The notes: generated from the letters alone by a model not told the origin. Counted from the stretch's first letter, positions 25,147 through 34,149 are shown. The stretch: 64,000 nucleotides of DNA from Ruminococcus flavefaciens 007c (GCF_000571935.1 NZ_ATAX01000028.1:5001-69000), one strand, 5' to 3'. A program made the numbers and translations.

Positions 25147-25803
25147 ATGACTCCCGAAAAAAGAAAAGAAAATTCCGAGAAGATACTGGCTGAAAAGGGC
25201 ATAAGCTTTCTCGCCGGTCTGCCCATGACCGAGCCCGCCGGGGAGATCACGCTCAAAAGCTTCGACGCCGTGTGCAGAAGAGCCGTTGCTGCTCTGCTCT
25301 GTACTCAGGTAGCCATTGAGCTCAATGAGGATCATACCGAAGAAGCAGGCAGATTTTTCAATCTTATCAAGCACTTCGATGTGAGCGATAACCTCAATGC
25401 CAAGGAGTCAAAGCTCTTCAACGGCGAAGCTTCAAGGCAGGACGTCATCGACATAGTCTGGGAATACGAATGCTGCTGGGCTCTGTTCTGGGCTCTGGGA
25501 CTGGTGGACGATATCACCGACGCAAGCAGCATATGCGACTGTATACAGTCTATACGCTTCGTTTCACAGTGCGAAGGCCTTGATGATTTCAAAAGCAGAT
25601 GCTCTCTCCGCAGCGCTGACGATATACTGGATATGCTGGACCTCTACTACCGCTATCACTGGGCTGTGGTACAGCATGACAATATAGATCCCGCCTGCTC
25701 CGCAGGGGATCTCAACAGCGAGGTGGTCTTTGAACGCAGACGCGGCCTCGAATGGCTGATCTCCGATACCGAAGACTGGCACGATATATCACTGGATACA
25801 TAA
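25147..25803 (+). CDS. DUF4272-type conserved protein
   Basis: The 218-aa product resembles DUF4272 proteins: RRAVAALLCTQVAIEL in the first third and WEYECCWALFWALGLVDDI in the middle, both typical conserved helices, then YRYHWAVVQ and RRGLEWLISDTEDWHDISLDT near the end. It is cytosolic with no signal. No function is established to my knowledge. It lies 19 bases after purE and five before the HAD gene, so it is part of the operon. AAGGAGGAAAA precedes the start. Confidence 0.75.
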   Translation: MTPEKRKENSEKILAEKGISFLAGLPMTEPAGEITLKSFDAVCRRAVAALLCTQVAIELNEDHTEEAGRFFNLIKHFDVSDNLNAKESKLFNGEASRQDVIDIVWEYECCWALFWALGLVDDITDASSICDCIQSIRFVSQCEGLDDFKSRCSLRSADDILDMLDLYYRYHWAVVQHDNIDPACSAGDLNSEVVFERRRGLEWLISDTEDWHDISLDT

Positions 25804-25807
25804 TATT

Positions 25808-26452
25808 ATGGATTTTGATACTCTTTTATTCGATCTTGACGGCACACTCACAGACTCCACCGAAGGCATAATCAAATGTCTTGTTCATGCCCTTGAGCGT
25901 ATGGGTTATGAAGTCCCCGGGGATATGAACAAATTTCTCGGACCGCCGCTGTACCGCTCCTTTGCGGAGTTCTGCGGAATGGACAGTGAGCAGGTAAATG
26001 AGGCTGTCAGGATATTCCGCGAAAGGTACTCCGCCGTAGGGCTCTTCGAGAACCGCGTCTACGACGGCATACCCGAAATGCTGGACAGGCTCGCAAAGGG
26101 CGGCAAAAGGATAATGGTCGCCACCAGCAAGCCAGAGGTATACGCAGTACGTATATTCGACAGATTCGGGCTCTCGCCTTTTTTTGAGATCGTTGGCGGA
26201 GCAAATATAAACGGCACCCGCAACGACAAGGACGAGGTAATCGAATACGTTCTTGAAAAAGCAGGTATTTCCGACAGAAGTAAGGTCCTTATGATAGGCG
26301 ACCGTAAACAGGACGTCCTGGGCGCTCATAAAACAGGTCTGAAGTGCATGGGCATACTCTGGGGCTTCGGCTCATTGGAGGAGCTCACCGAAGCAGGTGC
26401 GGACTACATAGCGGGAACACCTGAAGAAGCAGCAGATATGCTGCTCTCATAA
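25808..26452 (+). CDS. HAD-superfamily hydrolase (phosphoglycolate phosphatase-like)
   Basis: The 214-aa protein has all HAD motifs: DFDTLLFDLDGTLTDS (nucleophile and acid/base Asp), VATSKPE (motif II Thr/Ser), Lys in the RNDKDEVI region and MIGDRKQDVLGA (motif IV Asp pair). The cap is the small helical type between motifs I and II (MGYEVPGD...LYRSFAEFCG). Relatives hydrolyse phosphoglycolate, pyrophosphate or nucleotides. In this purine cluster a nucleotide or sugar phosphate substrate is plausible but not shown. Confidence 0.88.
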   Translation: MDFDTLLFDLDGTLTDSTEGIIKCLVHALERMGYEVPGDMNKFLGPPLYRSFAEFCGMDSEQVNEAVRIFRERYSAVGLFENRVYDGIPEMLDRLAKGGKRIMVATSKPEVYAVRIFDRFGLSPFFEIVGGANINGTRNDKDEVIEYVLEKAGISDRSKVLMIGDRKQDVLGAHKTGLKCMGILWGFGSLEELTEAGADYIAGTPEEAADMLLS

Positions 26453-26472
26453 GATTATAAGGGGGAAATAAT

Positions 26473-26682
26473 ATGGCAGGTATCAAAATTGACAAGGAAA
26501 AAAACGAAAACCGCTTTGAGTTCATTTCGGAGCAATACTACTGGGGCACAATGTTCACCGTCCTTGTGGACAAGGTAACAGGTGTTACCTATATGGCGAC
26601 CATGCGCGAAGGCACAAGGATAACCCCTATGCTTGACAAAGACGGCAAGCCTTACGTCGATCCGCGCTTCGGCAGCAGATAA
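26473..26682 (+). CDS. Small DUF6440-type protein, copy 1
   Basis: The 69-aa protein has the pattern RFEFISEQ...VLVDKVTGVTYMAT...GTRITPMLDKDGKPYVDPRFG, which I recall for DUF6440 small beta proteins. No signal peptide or Cys is present. AAGGGGGAAAT precedes the ATG. A second copy follows after 27 bases. Function unknown; a phage- or housekeeping-linked beta-barrel fold is possible. Confidence 0.7.
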   Translation: MAGIKIDKEKNENRFEFISEQYYWGTMFTVLVDKVTGVTYMATMREGTRITPMLDKDGKPYVDPRFGSR

Positions 26683-26709
26683 ACAGTTTCGGTAAAGGGG
26701 GAAAAAGAA

Positions 26710-26925
26710 ATGTTCGGCAATCAAAACAAACCTCAGCTTCCGCAGCGTTTTGAAATGCTGTCGGAACAGCGCATAAGCAATTCCACATATGTTACTCTTG
26801 TGGACACAGTCACAGGCGTTACCTATGTGAGCGTAACACATACTCTGGATTCATCCACTATCATGCAGCCTCTCCTCGACAGGGACGGAAAGCCCTATAT
26901 CGATCCGAGATACGGCGGCAGATAA
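26710..26925 (+). CDS. Small DUF6440-type protein, copy 2
   Basis: The 71-aa protein is a paralogue of the preceding gene: RFEMLSEQ, TLVDTVTGVTYVSVT, MQPLLDRDGKPYIDPRYGGR. The conserved block TGVTY and the LLDxDGKPYxDPR end are shared, while the N-termini differ (MFGNQNKPQLPQ here). This is a local tandem duplication, with both copies intact. Confidence 0.7.
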   Translation: MFGNQNKPQLPQRFEMLSEQRISNSTYVTLVDTVTGVTYVSVTHTLDSSTIMQPLLDRDGKPYIDPRYGGR

Positions 26926-27003
26926 TTTTCAAAGCCTACAATTTCCGCAATGCTGCGGGATTGCATATATAATCATTTATATATCTCAAGGAGGAATTTT
27001 AAA

Positions 27004-27723
27004 ATGTCAAACATCGAAAAGAAGGAACAGCTCTATGAAGGCAAGGCCAAGAAGGTCTATGCTACAAATGATCCCGACCTCGTGATCGTAGATTACAAGG
27101 ACGACGCAACTGCGTTCAACGGTGAAAAAAAGGGCACTATCGCAGGCAAGGGCGTCATCAACAACAAGATGACAAACTTCATGTTCAAGATGCTCGAAAA
27201 GGAAGGCGTTCCCACACATCTGGTCGAGGAGATCAGCGACCGCGAGACTATCGTAAAGAAGGTCTCCATCGTTCCCCTTGAGGTCATCATCAGAAACGTC
27301 GCAGCAGGCAGCTTCTCAAAGAGAATGGGCGTTGAGGAAGGCAAGCAGCTCCTCTGTCCTATCCTTGAGTTCAGCTACAAGAACGACGATCTGGGCGATC
27401 CCTTCATCAATGACTACTATGCACTGGCTCTCGGCATTGCTACAAAGGAAGAGCTTGAGACTATCGCCAAGTACGCTTTCAAGGTAAATGAGTTCATGGT
27501 AAAATTCTTCAAGGGTCTCAACATCGACCTCATCGACTTCAAGATCGAGTTCGGTAAGACTTCTGACGGCACTATCATCCTGGCTGACGAGATCTCTCCC
27601 GACACCTGCCGCTTCTGGGATTCCACAACTCACGAGAAGCTGGACAAGGACCGCTTCCGCAGAGATATGGGCGGCGTAGAAGAAGCTTATCAGGAAATCA
27701 TGAAGAGACTTATGGGAGAATAA
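27004..27723 (+). CDS. purC: PurC, SAICAR synthetase
   Basis: The 239-aa enzyme joins aspartate to CAIR using ATP. Signatures are [36 protein letters not shown] (nucleotide-binding loop), [14 protein letters not shown] (the usual PLEVVVRN..AGS) and [29 protein letters not shown] precedes the ATG at 27004; the in-frame extension from 26950 has no RBS. Full family length. Confidence 0.97.
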   Translation: MSNIEKKEQLYEGKAKKVYATNDPDLVIVDYKDDATAFNGEKKGTIAGKGVINNKMTNFMFKMLEKEGVPTHLVEEISDRETIVKKVSIVPLEVIIRNVAAGSFSKRMGVEEGKQLLCPILEFSYKNDDLGDPFINDYYALALGIATKEELETIAKYAFKVNEFMVKFFKGLNIDLIDFKIEFGKTSDGTIILADEISPDTCRFWDSTTHEKLDKDRFRRDMGGVEEAYQEIMKRLMGE

Positions 27724-27726
27724 TTT

Positions 27727-29151
27727 ATGGGCGGTTTTTTTGGTGCAGCCTCTAAAAATGACTGCGTTACCGACGTATTTTTCGGAACAGACTATCACTC
27801 TCACCTCGGTACGAGAAGAGGCGGCATGACCTCTTATTCCGAGGAAAACGGATTCCAGAGGAATATCCACAGCATCGAGAATTCCCCCTTCCGTACCAAA
27901 TTCGAGAATGATGTTGTAAATATGAGAGGCAAGCTCTGTATCGGTTGTATCAGCGATACGGATCCCCAGCCTATACTTGTCCGCTCAAAGCTCGGTCTGT
28001 ATGCGGTATGCTCAGTAGGAATAATCCGCAACGCAGACACTCTCGTTAACGAGCTCCTTGAAAAGGGCTGCGCTAACTTTGAGGCAATGAGCAGCGGCAA
28101 TATCAACTCCGGCGACCTAATCGGCGCTCTCATCGCACAGAAGGACAGCTTCGTAGAGGGCATACGCTACGCTCAGGACAAGATCGAGGGCACCATGTCC
28201 CTCATAATCCTCACAAAGGACAGCATTATCGCCGCAAGAGACCGTTTCGGCAGACTTCCAATAATCATAGGCAAGAGAAGCGACGGCTTCTGCCTGTCCA
28301 CCGAGTCCTTTGCCTTCCAGAAGCTGGGTTATGCTACCTATAAGGAGCTTGAGGCAGGCGAGATTGTGGAGCTCACATCAGACGAATGCAGGACCATCGC
28401 AGAGGGCGATCCCTCAAAGATGAAGATATGCACATTCCTGTGGACATACTACGGCTATCCCAATGCGGTCTACGAGGGCGTGAACGTTGAAGTCATGCGT
28501 ACCCGCAACGGCGAGATAATGGCCGAAAATGATATAAAGAACGGCAGGCTCCCCGATGTTGACTACATCTGCGGAGTACCCGATTCGGGAACTCCCCATG
28601 CCATCGGCTATGCCAACAGAAGCGGCATCCCCTTCGCAAGACCGTTCATCAAATATACTCCCACATGGCCCAGAAGCTTCATGCCCACCAACCAGAGCAT
28701 GAGAAATCAGGTGGCAAAGATGAAGCTCATACCCGTTCATGACCTCATAAACGGCAAGAAGCTCCTCTTTGTGGACGACAGTATCGTAAGAGGCACACAG
28801 ATGAGGGAAACAGTTGAGTTCCTCTATGAGCACGGTGCCAAGGAAGTGCATATGCGCTCTGCCTGTCCTCCTATCATGTACGGATGCAAATACCTCAACT
28901 TCTCACGCAGCACATCGGAAATGGAGCTCATCGCAAGACAGATCATCGACGAGTTTGAAGGTCCCGTGGGCGTAAGACATATCGAGGAGTACAGCAACTC
29001 CGCCACCGAGAGAGGACGCAGGCTCAGAGACGAGATCTGCAAGAGGCTCCGCCTTACCTCACTGGAATTCCAGACCCTTGAAGGCACAGAAAAGGCCGTA
29101 GGCGTTGACGCCTGCAAGCTCTGCACATATTGCTGGAACGGCAAGGAATAA
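27727..29151 (+). CDS. PurF-family amidophosphoribosyltransferase homologue lacking the glutaminase Cys
   Basis: The 474-aa protein aligns with PurF over its length. The phosphoribosyltransferase part is intact: YICGVPDSGTPHAIGYANRSGIPF, RSFMPTNQSMRNQVAKMKL and the PRPP loop LLFVDDSIVRGTQ. Likely Fe-S ligands of the Bacillus-type enzyme are retained (Cys in KICTFLW and MYGCKY, and C463/C466/C469 in CKLCTYC). The N-terminus is MGGFFGAAS, where active PurF has MCGIFG, so the nucleophilic Cys is Gly. The Arg of GHxRYST and the Asn-Gly of the oxyanion site are also absent (LCIGCISDTD, VGIIRNAD). A classical glutamine-dependent activity is therefore unlikely; ammonia-dependent or regulatory function is inferred. 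It starts 4 bases after purC. Confidence 0.85.
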   Translation: MGGFFGAASKNDCVTDVFFGTDYHSHLGTRRGGMTSYSEENGFQRNIHSIENSPFRTKFENDVVNMRGKLCIGCISDTDPQPILVRSKLGLYAVCSVGIIRNADTLVNELLEKGCANFEAMSSGNINSGDLIGALIAQKDSFVEGIRYAQDKIEGTMSLIILTKDSIIAARDRFGRLPIIIGKRSDGFCLSTESFAFQKLGYATYKELEAGEIVELTSDECRTIAEGDPSKMKICTFLWTYYGYPNAVYEGVNVEVMRTRNGEIMAENDIKNGRLPDVDYICGVPDSGTPHAIGYANRSGIPFARPFIKYTPTWPRSFMPTNQSMRNQVAKMKLIPVHDLINGKKLLFVDDSIVRGTQMRETVEFLYEHGAKEVHMRSACPPIMYGCKYLNFSRSTSEMELIARQIIDEFEGPVGVRHIEEYSNSATERGRRLRDEICKRLRLTSLEFQTLEGTEKAVGVDACKLCTYCWNGKE

Positions 29152-29209
29152 CAACGAAACAATACGGCTTTAAACGCATTGCGCTTTCCGGTAACGGGAG
29201 ATAAACAAC

Positions 29210-29662
29210 ATGAAAAAGATCGCTGCCGCCCTATGCGCACTGGTACTGCTCGGCACAGGAGTATTTACAGGCTTCAGGGCAAGAGGAAAAAGAATAAACG
29301 GCAACCGTTACGGTTCAATGGCTGTTGTCAACGGAGAACTGTACTATTACGCCAATAATAATGTGTACAGGTATTCGTCGGGCAGAAGCAGCAAGGTCGA
29401 AAAGGCTGACAGCTGCTACTTCACCGTCAGCACAGCAGGCGGAGATGTAAAAATAAACTACACTGACGAAAACAGCGGCGAGGTCACAGATAATCCCTAT
29501 AAGGATATACTGACCCCCGGAGCTCAGTATTCCGTTGTTTATGATGATAAATACGTTTATGCAAGATATCCCGAGGGTGACGCAAGAATAGACGTATACA
29601 TGATAAACTCTCCCTCTGCCGACAGCGGCAGCCTGAAAAAAACAGACACGATCACTTTCTGA
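29210..29662 (+). CDS. Small secreted or signal-anchored protein, unknown function
   Basis: The 150-aa protein starts with a signal-like segment ([20 protein letters not shown]) and then beta-rich sequence with many Tyr ([38 protein letters not shown]). No Cys after the signal suggests cleavage or anchoring rather than a lipoprotein. No named domain is recognised. It lies between the PurF homologue and purM but looks unrelated to purine synthesis. The RBS is weak (CGGGAG). Confidence 0.6.
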   Translation: MKKIAAALCALVLLGTGVFTGFRARGKRINGNRYGSMAVVNGELYYYANNNVYRYSSGRSSKVEKADSCYFTVSTAGGDVKINYTDENSGEVTDNPYKDILTPGAQYSVVYDDKYVYARYPEGDARIDVYMINSPSADSGSLKKTDTITF

Positions 29663-29673
29663 TCTTAACTTAT

Positions 29674-29747
29674 TGTAGGGGCTGGCGTCCTCGGCAGCCC
29701 GTAAAATCCATAAGCTTTGCGGGACGCCGAGGACGTCGTCCCCTACA
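29674..29747. repeat. 74-bp palindromic intergenic element
   Basis: The two ends are near-perfect inverted repeats (TGTAGGGGcTGGCGTCCTCGG on one side and CCGAGGACGtCGtCCCCTACA on the other), enclosing a short GC-CC centre around TAAAATCCATAAGCTTTG. It lies between two plus-strand genes, has no T-tract adequate for a terminator, and shares its TAGGGG/CCCCTA core with the element at 16097-16147. It has the form of a dispersed palindromic repeat (REP or MITE-like). Confidence 0.65.
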
Positions 29748-29769
29748 TTTATTTCATGGAGGTAAATTA

Positions 29770-30807
29770 ATGAACAACAGTTTTTCCGAAAGCTACAAGA
29801 AGGCAGGCGTTGACGTTACCGCAGGCTACAAGTCAGTTGAACTGATGAAGGAGCATATCGCCCGTACCATGATAAAGGGCGCTCTTTCCGGCATAGGCGG
29901 CTTCGGTGGCCTTTTCGAGCTTGACCTGACAGGCATCAGCAAACCTGTTCTCGTTTCGGGCACAGACGGCGTTGGCACCAAGATAAAGCTTGCTTTTATC
30001 ATGGACAAGCATGACACCGTAGGCATCGACTGCGTTGCAATGTGCGTCAACGATATAATCTGCTGCGGTGCAAAGCCTCAGTTCTTCCTTGATTATATCG
30101 CCTGCGGCAAGAACTATCCCGAGAAGATAGCTACTATCGTATCAGGCGTTGCAGAGGGCTGCGTTCAGGCTCAGTGTGCTCTCATCGGAGGAGAGACAGC
30201 AGAGCATCCCGGCCTTATGCCCGAGGACGAATACGACCTTGCAGGCTTCTCTGTGGGCGTTGTTGACAAGGACAAGATCCTTCAGCCCGATACACAGAAG
30301 GCAGGAGACGTTCTCATCGCTATCAAGTCCAGCGGCGTTCACTCAAACGGATTCTCACTGGTAAGAAGAGTATTTGACGTAAACGAGCAGAACCTCAGTA
30401 TGCACTTCGACGACCTCGGTACTACTCTCGGCGAGTGCCTCCTCACACCTACACGTATCTACGTAAAGGCTGTAATGAGCCTTCTTGACGCTGTAAAGGT
30501 AAAGTCTATATCCCATATCACAGGCGGCGGCTTCTATGAGAATATCCCCCGCTCTCTCCCGAAGAATCTTGCTGCAAAGATCGAGAGGAACGCAGTACAG
30601 GTTCTCCCAATCTTTGATCTTATCCAGAGAACAGGCGATATCCCCGAGAGAGATATGTTCAATACTTTCAATATGGGTGTCGGCATGATAGTATCTGTTG
30701 ACAAGAATGACGCAGACAAGGCAGTTGCAGCTATCAAGGCTGCCGGCGAAGACGCTTACGTTCTTGGCGAACTTACAGAGTCAGAGGAAGGCGTTATCAT
30801 CTGCTGA
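29770..30807 (+). CDS. purM: PurM, phosphoribosylformylglycinamidine cyclo-ligase (AIR synthetase)
   Basis: The 345-aa enzyme closes FGAM to AIR using ATP. Motifs of the PurM/PurL superfamily are present: [81 protein letters not shown] and [16 protein letters not shown]. It follows the palindromic element after 22 bases with GGAGGT as RBS. Full length. Confidence 0.97.
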   Translation: MNNSFSESYKKAGVDVTAGYKSVELMKEHIARTMIKGALSGIGGFGGLFELDLTGISKPVLVSGTDGVGTKIKLAFIMDKHDTVGIDCVAMCVNDIICCGAKPQFFLDYIACGKNYPEKIATIVSGVAEGCVQAQCALIGGETAEHPGLMPEDEYDLAGFSVGVVDKDKILQPDTQKAGDVLIAIKSSGVHSNGFSLVRRVFDVNEQNLSMHFDDLGTTLGECLLTPTRIYVKAVMSLLDAVKVKSISHITGGGFYENIPRSLPKNLAAKIERNAVQVLPIFDLIQRTGDIPERDMFNTFNMGVGMIVSVDKNDADKAVAAIKAAGEDAYVLGELTESEEGVIIC

Positions 30808-30923
30808 CAAATCATAATATACTTCAGTAATCATAGCAATATCCGCAATAATATCCGGGTTCACACAAAAGTACGTTCTTCAGAGGGATGGGATTTGGAA
30901 TTATTTCACAGGCGGTGATGTTT

Positions 30924-31793
30924 ATGAAAATGATCAGATTGACAGCTGCAGGAATGGCTTTTGCACTTCTTGCAGCCTCGCCGTTATACGGCGGAGCAGC
31001 CTCCGATATTCCTATGGACTATAACTCGGACGGCTGCGTTGACAGCCTCGACATGGTGGCTGCACGCAGGAGCGGCGCTTCTAAGGACGAGCTCAGGAGC
31101 CTTCAGGACTTTATCCTGGGCAAGGGCAGCAGTGAGTTCGAGATACCCGATTATCCCATAGACGAAAGCTGTATCCTCGAGCCCAAGGGCACTGTACATA
31201 CAGGCGAGGGCACCTTCTACGGCGGCGGATATACGGGCGGTCACGCAATGCTGGATCCCGTATCGAGGGATTACTGGATAGTGGCCATGAATCACTACGA
31301 CTACAATGAGGCACAGCTTGCAGGAGCTTATATCGAGGTCACAGGCGAGCTGGGCACTATAAAAATGCTCGTCACCGATGAGCTTCCCGAGGGCAAAAAG
31401 GGAGATCTTGACCTGTATACGGACGCTTTTCCCCTCATCGCTCCCGTTGAGAAGGGCAGAGTCCCCGTCAGCTGGAAGATAATCCCTCTGGACAGCGCAG
31501 AAAATGCTCCCATTTCATTCAAATATAAGGAGGGCAGCACGGAATTCTGGTGCGGAATTCAGGTCCGCAACCACCGCTACCCCATAACAAAGCTGGAATA
31601 CCTGGACTCAAACGGCGAATTCGTGGAGATACAGCGCCGCCCGTACAATTACTTTGAATCCCGTGATATGGGCAAAGGACCTTTTACCTTCCGGATCACG
31701 GATATCTACGGACAGGTGGTCATCGACAGGGATATCCCCCTTTCCTACGATGATACCGAGATAATCCCGGGACACGTCCAGTTCCCCGAATAA
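30924..31793 (+). CDS. Secreted expansin-like protein with N-terminal dockerin-like loop
   Basis: The 289-aa protein has a signal peptide (MKMIRLTAAGMAFALLAASP). A dockerin-type calcium loop follows (DYNSDGCVDSLDMVAARRSG then a helix LRSLQDFILGK), and then both expansin domains. The double-psi barrel shows GEGTFYGGGYTGGHAMLDP and the catalytic-site-like VTDELPEG. The cellulose-binding domain shows STEFWCGIQVRNHRYPI and ends in GHVQFPE, very like Bacillus EXLX1, though one of its paired surface Trp is Phe. Expansins loosen cellulose networks without hydrolysis. The start at 30924 places the signal peptide correctly; 30888 is an upstream alternative. Only one dockerin half is visible, so cohesin docking is uncertain. 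It lies oddly within the purine cluster. Confidence 0.88.
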   Translation: MKMIRLTAAGMAFALLAASPLYGGAASDIPMDYNSDGCVDSLDMVAARRSGASKDELRSLQDFILGKGSSEFEIPDYPIDESCILEPKGTVHTGEGTFYGGGYTGGHAMLDPVSRDYWIVAMNHYDYNEAQLAGAYIEVTGELGTIKMLVTDELPEGKKGDLDLYTDAFPLIAPVEKGRVPVSWKIIPLDSAENAPISFKYKEGSTEFWCGIQVRNHRYPITKLEYLDSNGEFVEIQRRPYNYFESRDMGKGPFTFRITDIYGQVVIDRDIPLSYDDTEIIPGHVQFPE

Positions 31794-31798
31794 TCATC

Positions 31799-32263
31799 AT
31801 GAAAGTAAAACTTATAGATCTTGCGTGGGCGGCAGTCTCCATGTTCATAATAGGATTTTCCTATCTGCACGGTCATCTGCTGTACGGACTTGTGGCTGTA
31901 TACGCCCTTATGGCGCTGATATTCATAGGACATATCATAGCCGTAAAAAAAGAACTGAAAAACAATATCGCTGTATACGGGACTATCACCGACTACTTCA
32001 TCAAGGATAAGGGCAGACACTTCTATCCTGTCGTAAAGTATACCACAGAGGAGGGCAGAGATGTCACCTCAACCTATTCCGTGCAGGATAACAAGAAACG
32101 CTACGAGATAGGCAGCGAGGAAATGATCTGCTACGATCCCCGCGATCCCATGTCTTTCTATTTTTCGGGACGTGAGGACGAGCTCACCAGAGATTACCAG
32201 AGATTTCTCATAATAGGCGGTATCATAGCCTTAGTGCTGATCGTAGTCGCATCTTTAACATAA
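31799..32263 (+). CDS. DUF3592-like membrane protein
   Basis: The 154-aa protein has two N-terminal membrane helices (about 7-25 and 29-48), a soluble beta domain of about 80 residues (YGTITDYFIKDKGRHFYPVVKYTTEEGRDVT...YDPRDPMSFYF, typical of DUF3592) and a C-terminal helix (FLIIGGIIALVLIVVASL). It starts five bases after the expansin stop. No function known. Confidence 0.65.
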   Translation: MKVKLIDLAWAAVSMFIIGFSYLHGHLLYGLVAVYALMALIFIGHIIAVKKELKNNIAVYGTITDYFIKDKGRHFYPVVKYTTEEGRDVTSTYSVQDNKKRYEIGSEEMICYDPRDPMSFYFSGREDELTRDYQRFLIIGGIIALVLIVVASLT

Positions 32264-32288
32264 ACCATGTCTCATGGAGGAAATATCA

Positions 32289-32912
32289 ATGAAAAATATA
32301 ATAGTTCTCGTATCCGGCGGCGGTACCAACCTTCAGGCTCTTATCGACGCAGAAAAGTCGGGTATCATCAAGGGCGGCAGGATCACCTGCGTGATCTCTT
32401 CAAAGGAAGGCGCTTATGCCCTTGAACGCGCAAAAAACAACGGTATACCCGCAAGAGTGATTCCACGTAAGGAATACTCCGACATCGCAAGCTACAGCAG
32501 AGCCATTCTTGAAGCTCTTAATGAGGAAAAGGCTGATCTTGTCGTTTACGCAGGATTTATGACCATTCTCGACGAGCAGGTAACAAAGGCGTTCCCATAT
32601 AAGATGATGAACGTTCATCCCGCGCTGATACCGTCATTCTGCGGAAAGGGCTTCTATGGGCTGCACGTCCATGAGGCTGCGCTGGCAGCGGGTGTAAAGC
32701 TCTCGGGCGCAACGGTACATTTTGTCACGGAAGTCTGCGACGGCGGCCCCATAATCATACAGAAGGCTGTTCCCGTCGAAAACGACGACACGCCCGAAAC
32801 GCTCCAGAGACGCATTATGGAGCAGGCCGAGTGGAAGATACTCCCCGAAGCCGTTTCACTCTTCTGTCAGGACAGGATAGAAGTGATCGGCGGAAAAGCT
32901 TATGTAAAGTAA
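32289..32912 (+). CDS. purN: PurN, phosphoribosylglycinamide formyltransferase
   Basis: The 207-aa enzyme transfers formyl from 10-formyl-THF to GAR. It has VLVSGGGTNLQALIDA at the N-terminus, MMNVHPALIPSFCGKGFYGLHVHEAAL with the catalytic His in NVHPALIPS, and SGATVHFVTEVCDGGPII with the catalytic Asp. The start at 32289 has GGAGGAAATATCA upstream; a longer frame from 32274 begins inside the RBS region and is rejected. Confidence 0.96.
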   Translation: MKNIIVLVSGGGTNLQALIDAEKSGIIKGGRITCVISSKEGAYALERAKNNGIPARVIPRKEYSDIASYSRAILEALNEEKADLVVYAGFMTILDEQVTKAFPYKMMNVHPALIPSFCGKGFYGLHVHEAALAAGVKLSGATVHFVTEVCDGGPIIIQKAVPVENDDTPETLQRRIMEQAEWKILPEAVSLFCQDRIEVIGGKAYVK

Positions 32913-32916
32913 GGCT

Positions 32917-33498
32917 ATGGCTAAATTAAAAGAATTATGGGAAAAGCAGACCGTGCAGAAGCTCTTTCTCTGCTTCTGGATGTACGCGGTTCTGGGCTGG
33001 TGCTATGAGGTCTTTCTGGAGGTAGTTGTCTACAGATGGGGCTTCCATAACAGAGGCAATATGTTCGGTCCCTACTGTCCGATATACGGAGTGGGAGCAC
33101 TGCTGTTCCTGCTGTGCTTCGGCTGGCTCATGCGGAAAAAGGACGTTAAATGGCTGAATATAGTCAAACCGCTCCTTATCTTCCTGGGGTGTATGGCAAT
33201 AGCCACATTCGTCGAGCTCATGGCCACATACATACTGGAATACACCCAGGGCTCATGGCCGTGGCAGACCTATTCACGGTACAAGTACAATTTCCAGGCG
33301 CGTATCGCCCTGAGCACCTCAGTACGCTTCGGACTGGGCGGTATGCTGTTTCTCTACATCGTACAGCCATTCTTTGACTGGCTCCTTGCAAAACCCAAAA
33401 GAAACACCCTCAACATCATCGCCATAACAGTGCTGGTGATAGTTGCGGCGGATTTCATACTTACAAATGCAACGGGTTATACCCCGAAGCTTGCATAA
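32917..33498 (+). CDS. PF06541-type membrane protein (putative ABC transporter permease family), copy 1
   Basis: The 193-aa protein has about five membrane helices and the family opening FLCFWMYAVLGWCYEVFLE, then FGPYCPIYGVGALLFLL and FGLGGMLFLYIVQPFFDWLL. Databases call this group a putative ABC-transporter permease, but no ATPase gene is nearby and the name is unproven. It begins five bases after purN with only a weak RBS (TAAGGC), so translation is probably coupled to purN. Confidence 0.8.
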   Translation: MAKLKELWEKQTVQKLFLCFWMYAVLGWCYEVFLEVVVYRWGFHNRGNMFGPYCPIYGVGALLFLLCFGWLMRKKDVKWLNIVKPLLIFLGCMAIATFVELMATYILEYTQGSWPWQTYSRYKYNFQARIALSTSVRFGLGGMLFLYIVQPFFDWLLAKPKRNTLNIIAITVLVIVAADFILTNATGYTPKLA

Positions 33499-33556
33499 AT
33501 CCCGTCTTGCGGCATATGATCCGACAAAAAGCCGGAAGACATCTGTTTTTTTAGCT

Positions 33557-34123
33557 ATGACTAAGATAAAGGAATTATTGGAAAAACAAACTGTTCAGAA
33601 GCTCTTTCTATGCTTCTGGATGTATGCGATACTGGGCTGGTGCTACGAGGTCTTCCTCGAAGTAGTGGTCTATAAATGGGGTTTCACCAACCTTGGCATA
33701 ATGTTCGGGCCTTATTGCCCTATATACGCGGTGGGAGCACTGCTGTTCCTGCTGTTTTTCGGAAGGCTGATGAAAAAAGAAGGAGGACGTCTCCTGCAGA
33801 TAACCCGTCCGTTCATAATATTCTTCGGAAGTATGGCCGTGGCAACCGCCGTGGAGCTCACAGGCACATATATCCTTGAATACTTCACGGGCTCATGGCC
33901 GTGGAACACCTATGCGGACTATGATATAAACTTTCAGGCAAGAATAGCACTCTCTCCCTCACTGAGATTCGGTATGGGCGGACTGCTGTTCCTGTATTTC
34001 GTACAGCCCTTCTACGATTGGCTTCTTGCAAAGCCGAAACGCAAAACCCTCAACATCATCACCCTTGCAGTGCTGGTGATCGTTGTGACAGACTTCATAC
34101 TCACACTTATTTTAAGATACTAA
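33557..34123 (+). CDS. PF06541-type membrane protein, copy 2
   Basis: The 188-aa protein is a close tandem paralogue of the preceding gene: KELLEKQTVQKLFLCFWMYA, LGWCYEVFLEVVVYKWGF, FGPYCPIYAVGALLFLLFFG and FGMGGLLFLYFVQPFYDWLLAKPKRKTLNI are nearly the same. The start at 33557 matches the paralogue's start; a longer frame from 33443 reads through the first copy's end. It has no clear Shine-Dalgarno sequence. Both copies are intact. Confidence 0.8.
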   Translation: MTKIKELLEKQTVQKLFLCFWMYAILGWCYEVFLEVVVYKWGFTNLGIMFGPYCPIYAVGALLFLLFFGRLMKKEGGRLLQITRPFIIFFGSMAVATAVELTGTYILEYFTGSWPWNTYADYDINFQARIALSPSLRFGMGGLLFLYFVQPFYDWLLAKPKRKTLNIITLAVLVIVVTDFILTLILRY

Positions 34124-34149
34124 AACATTATCCGAAAGGAGTAATTATT

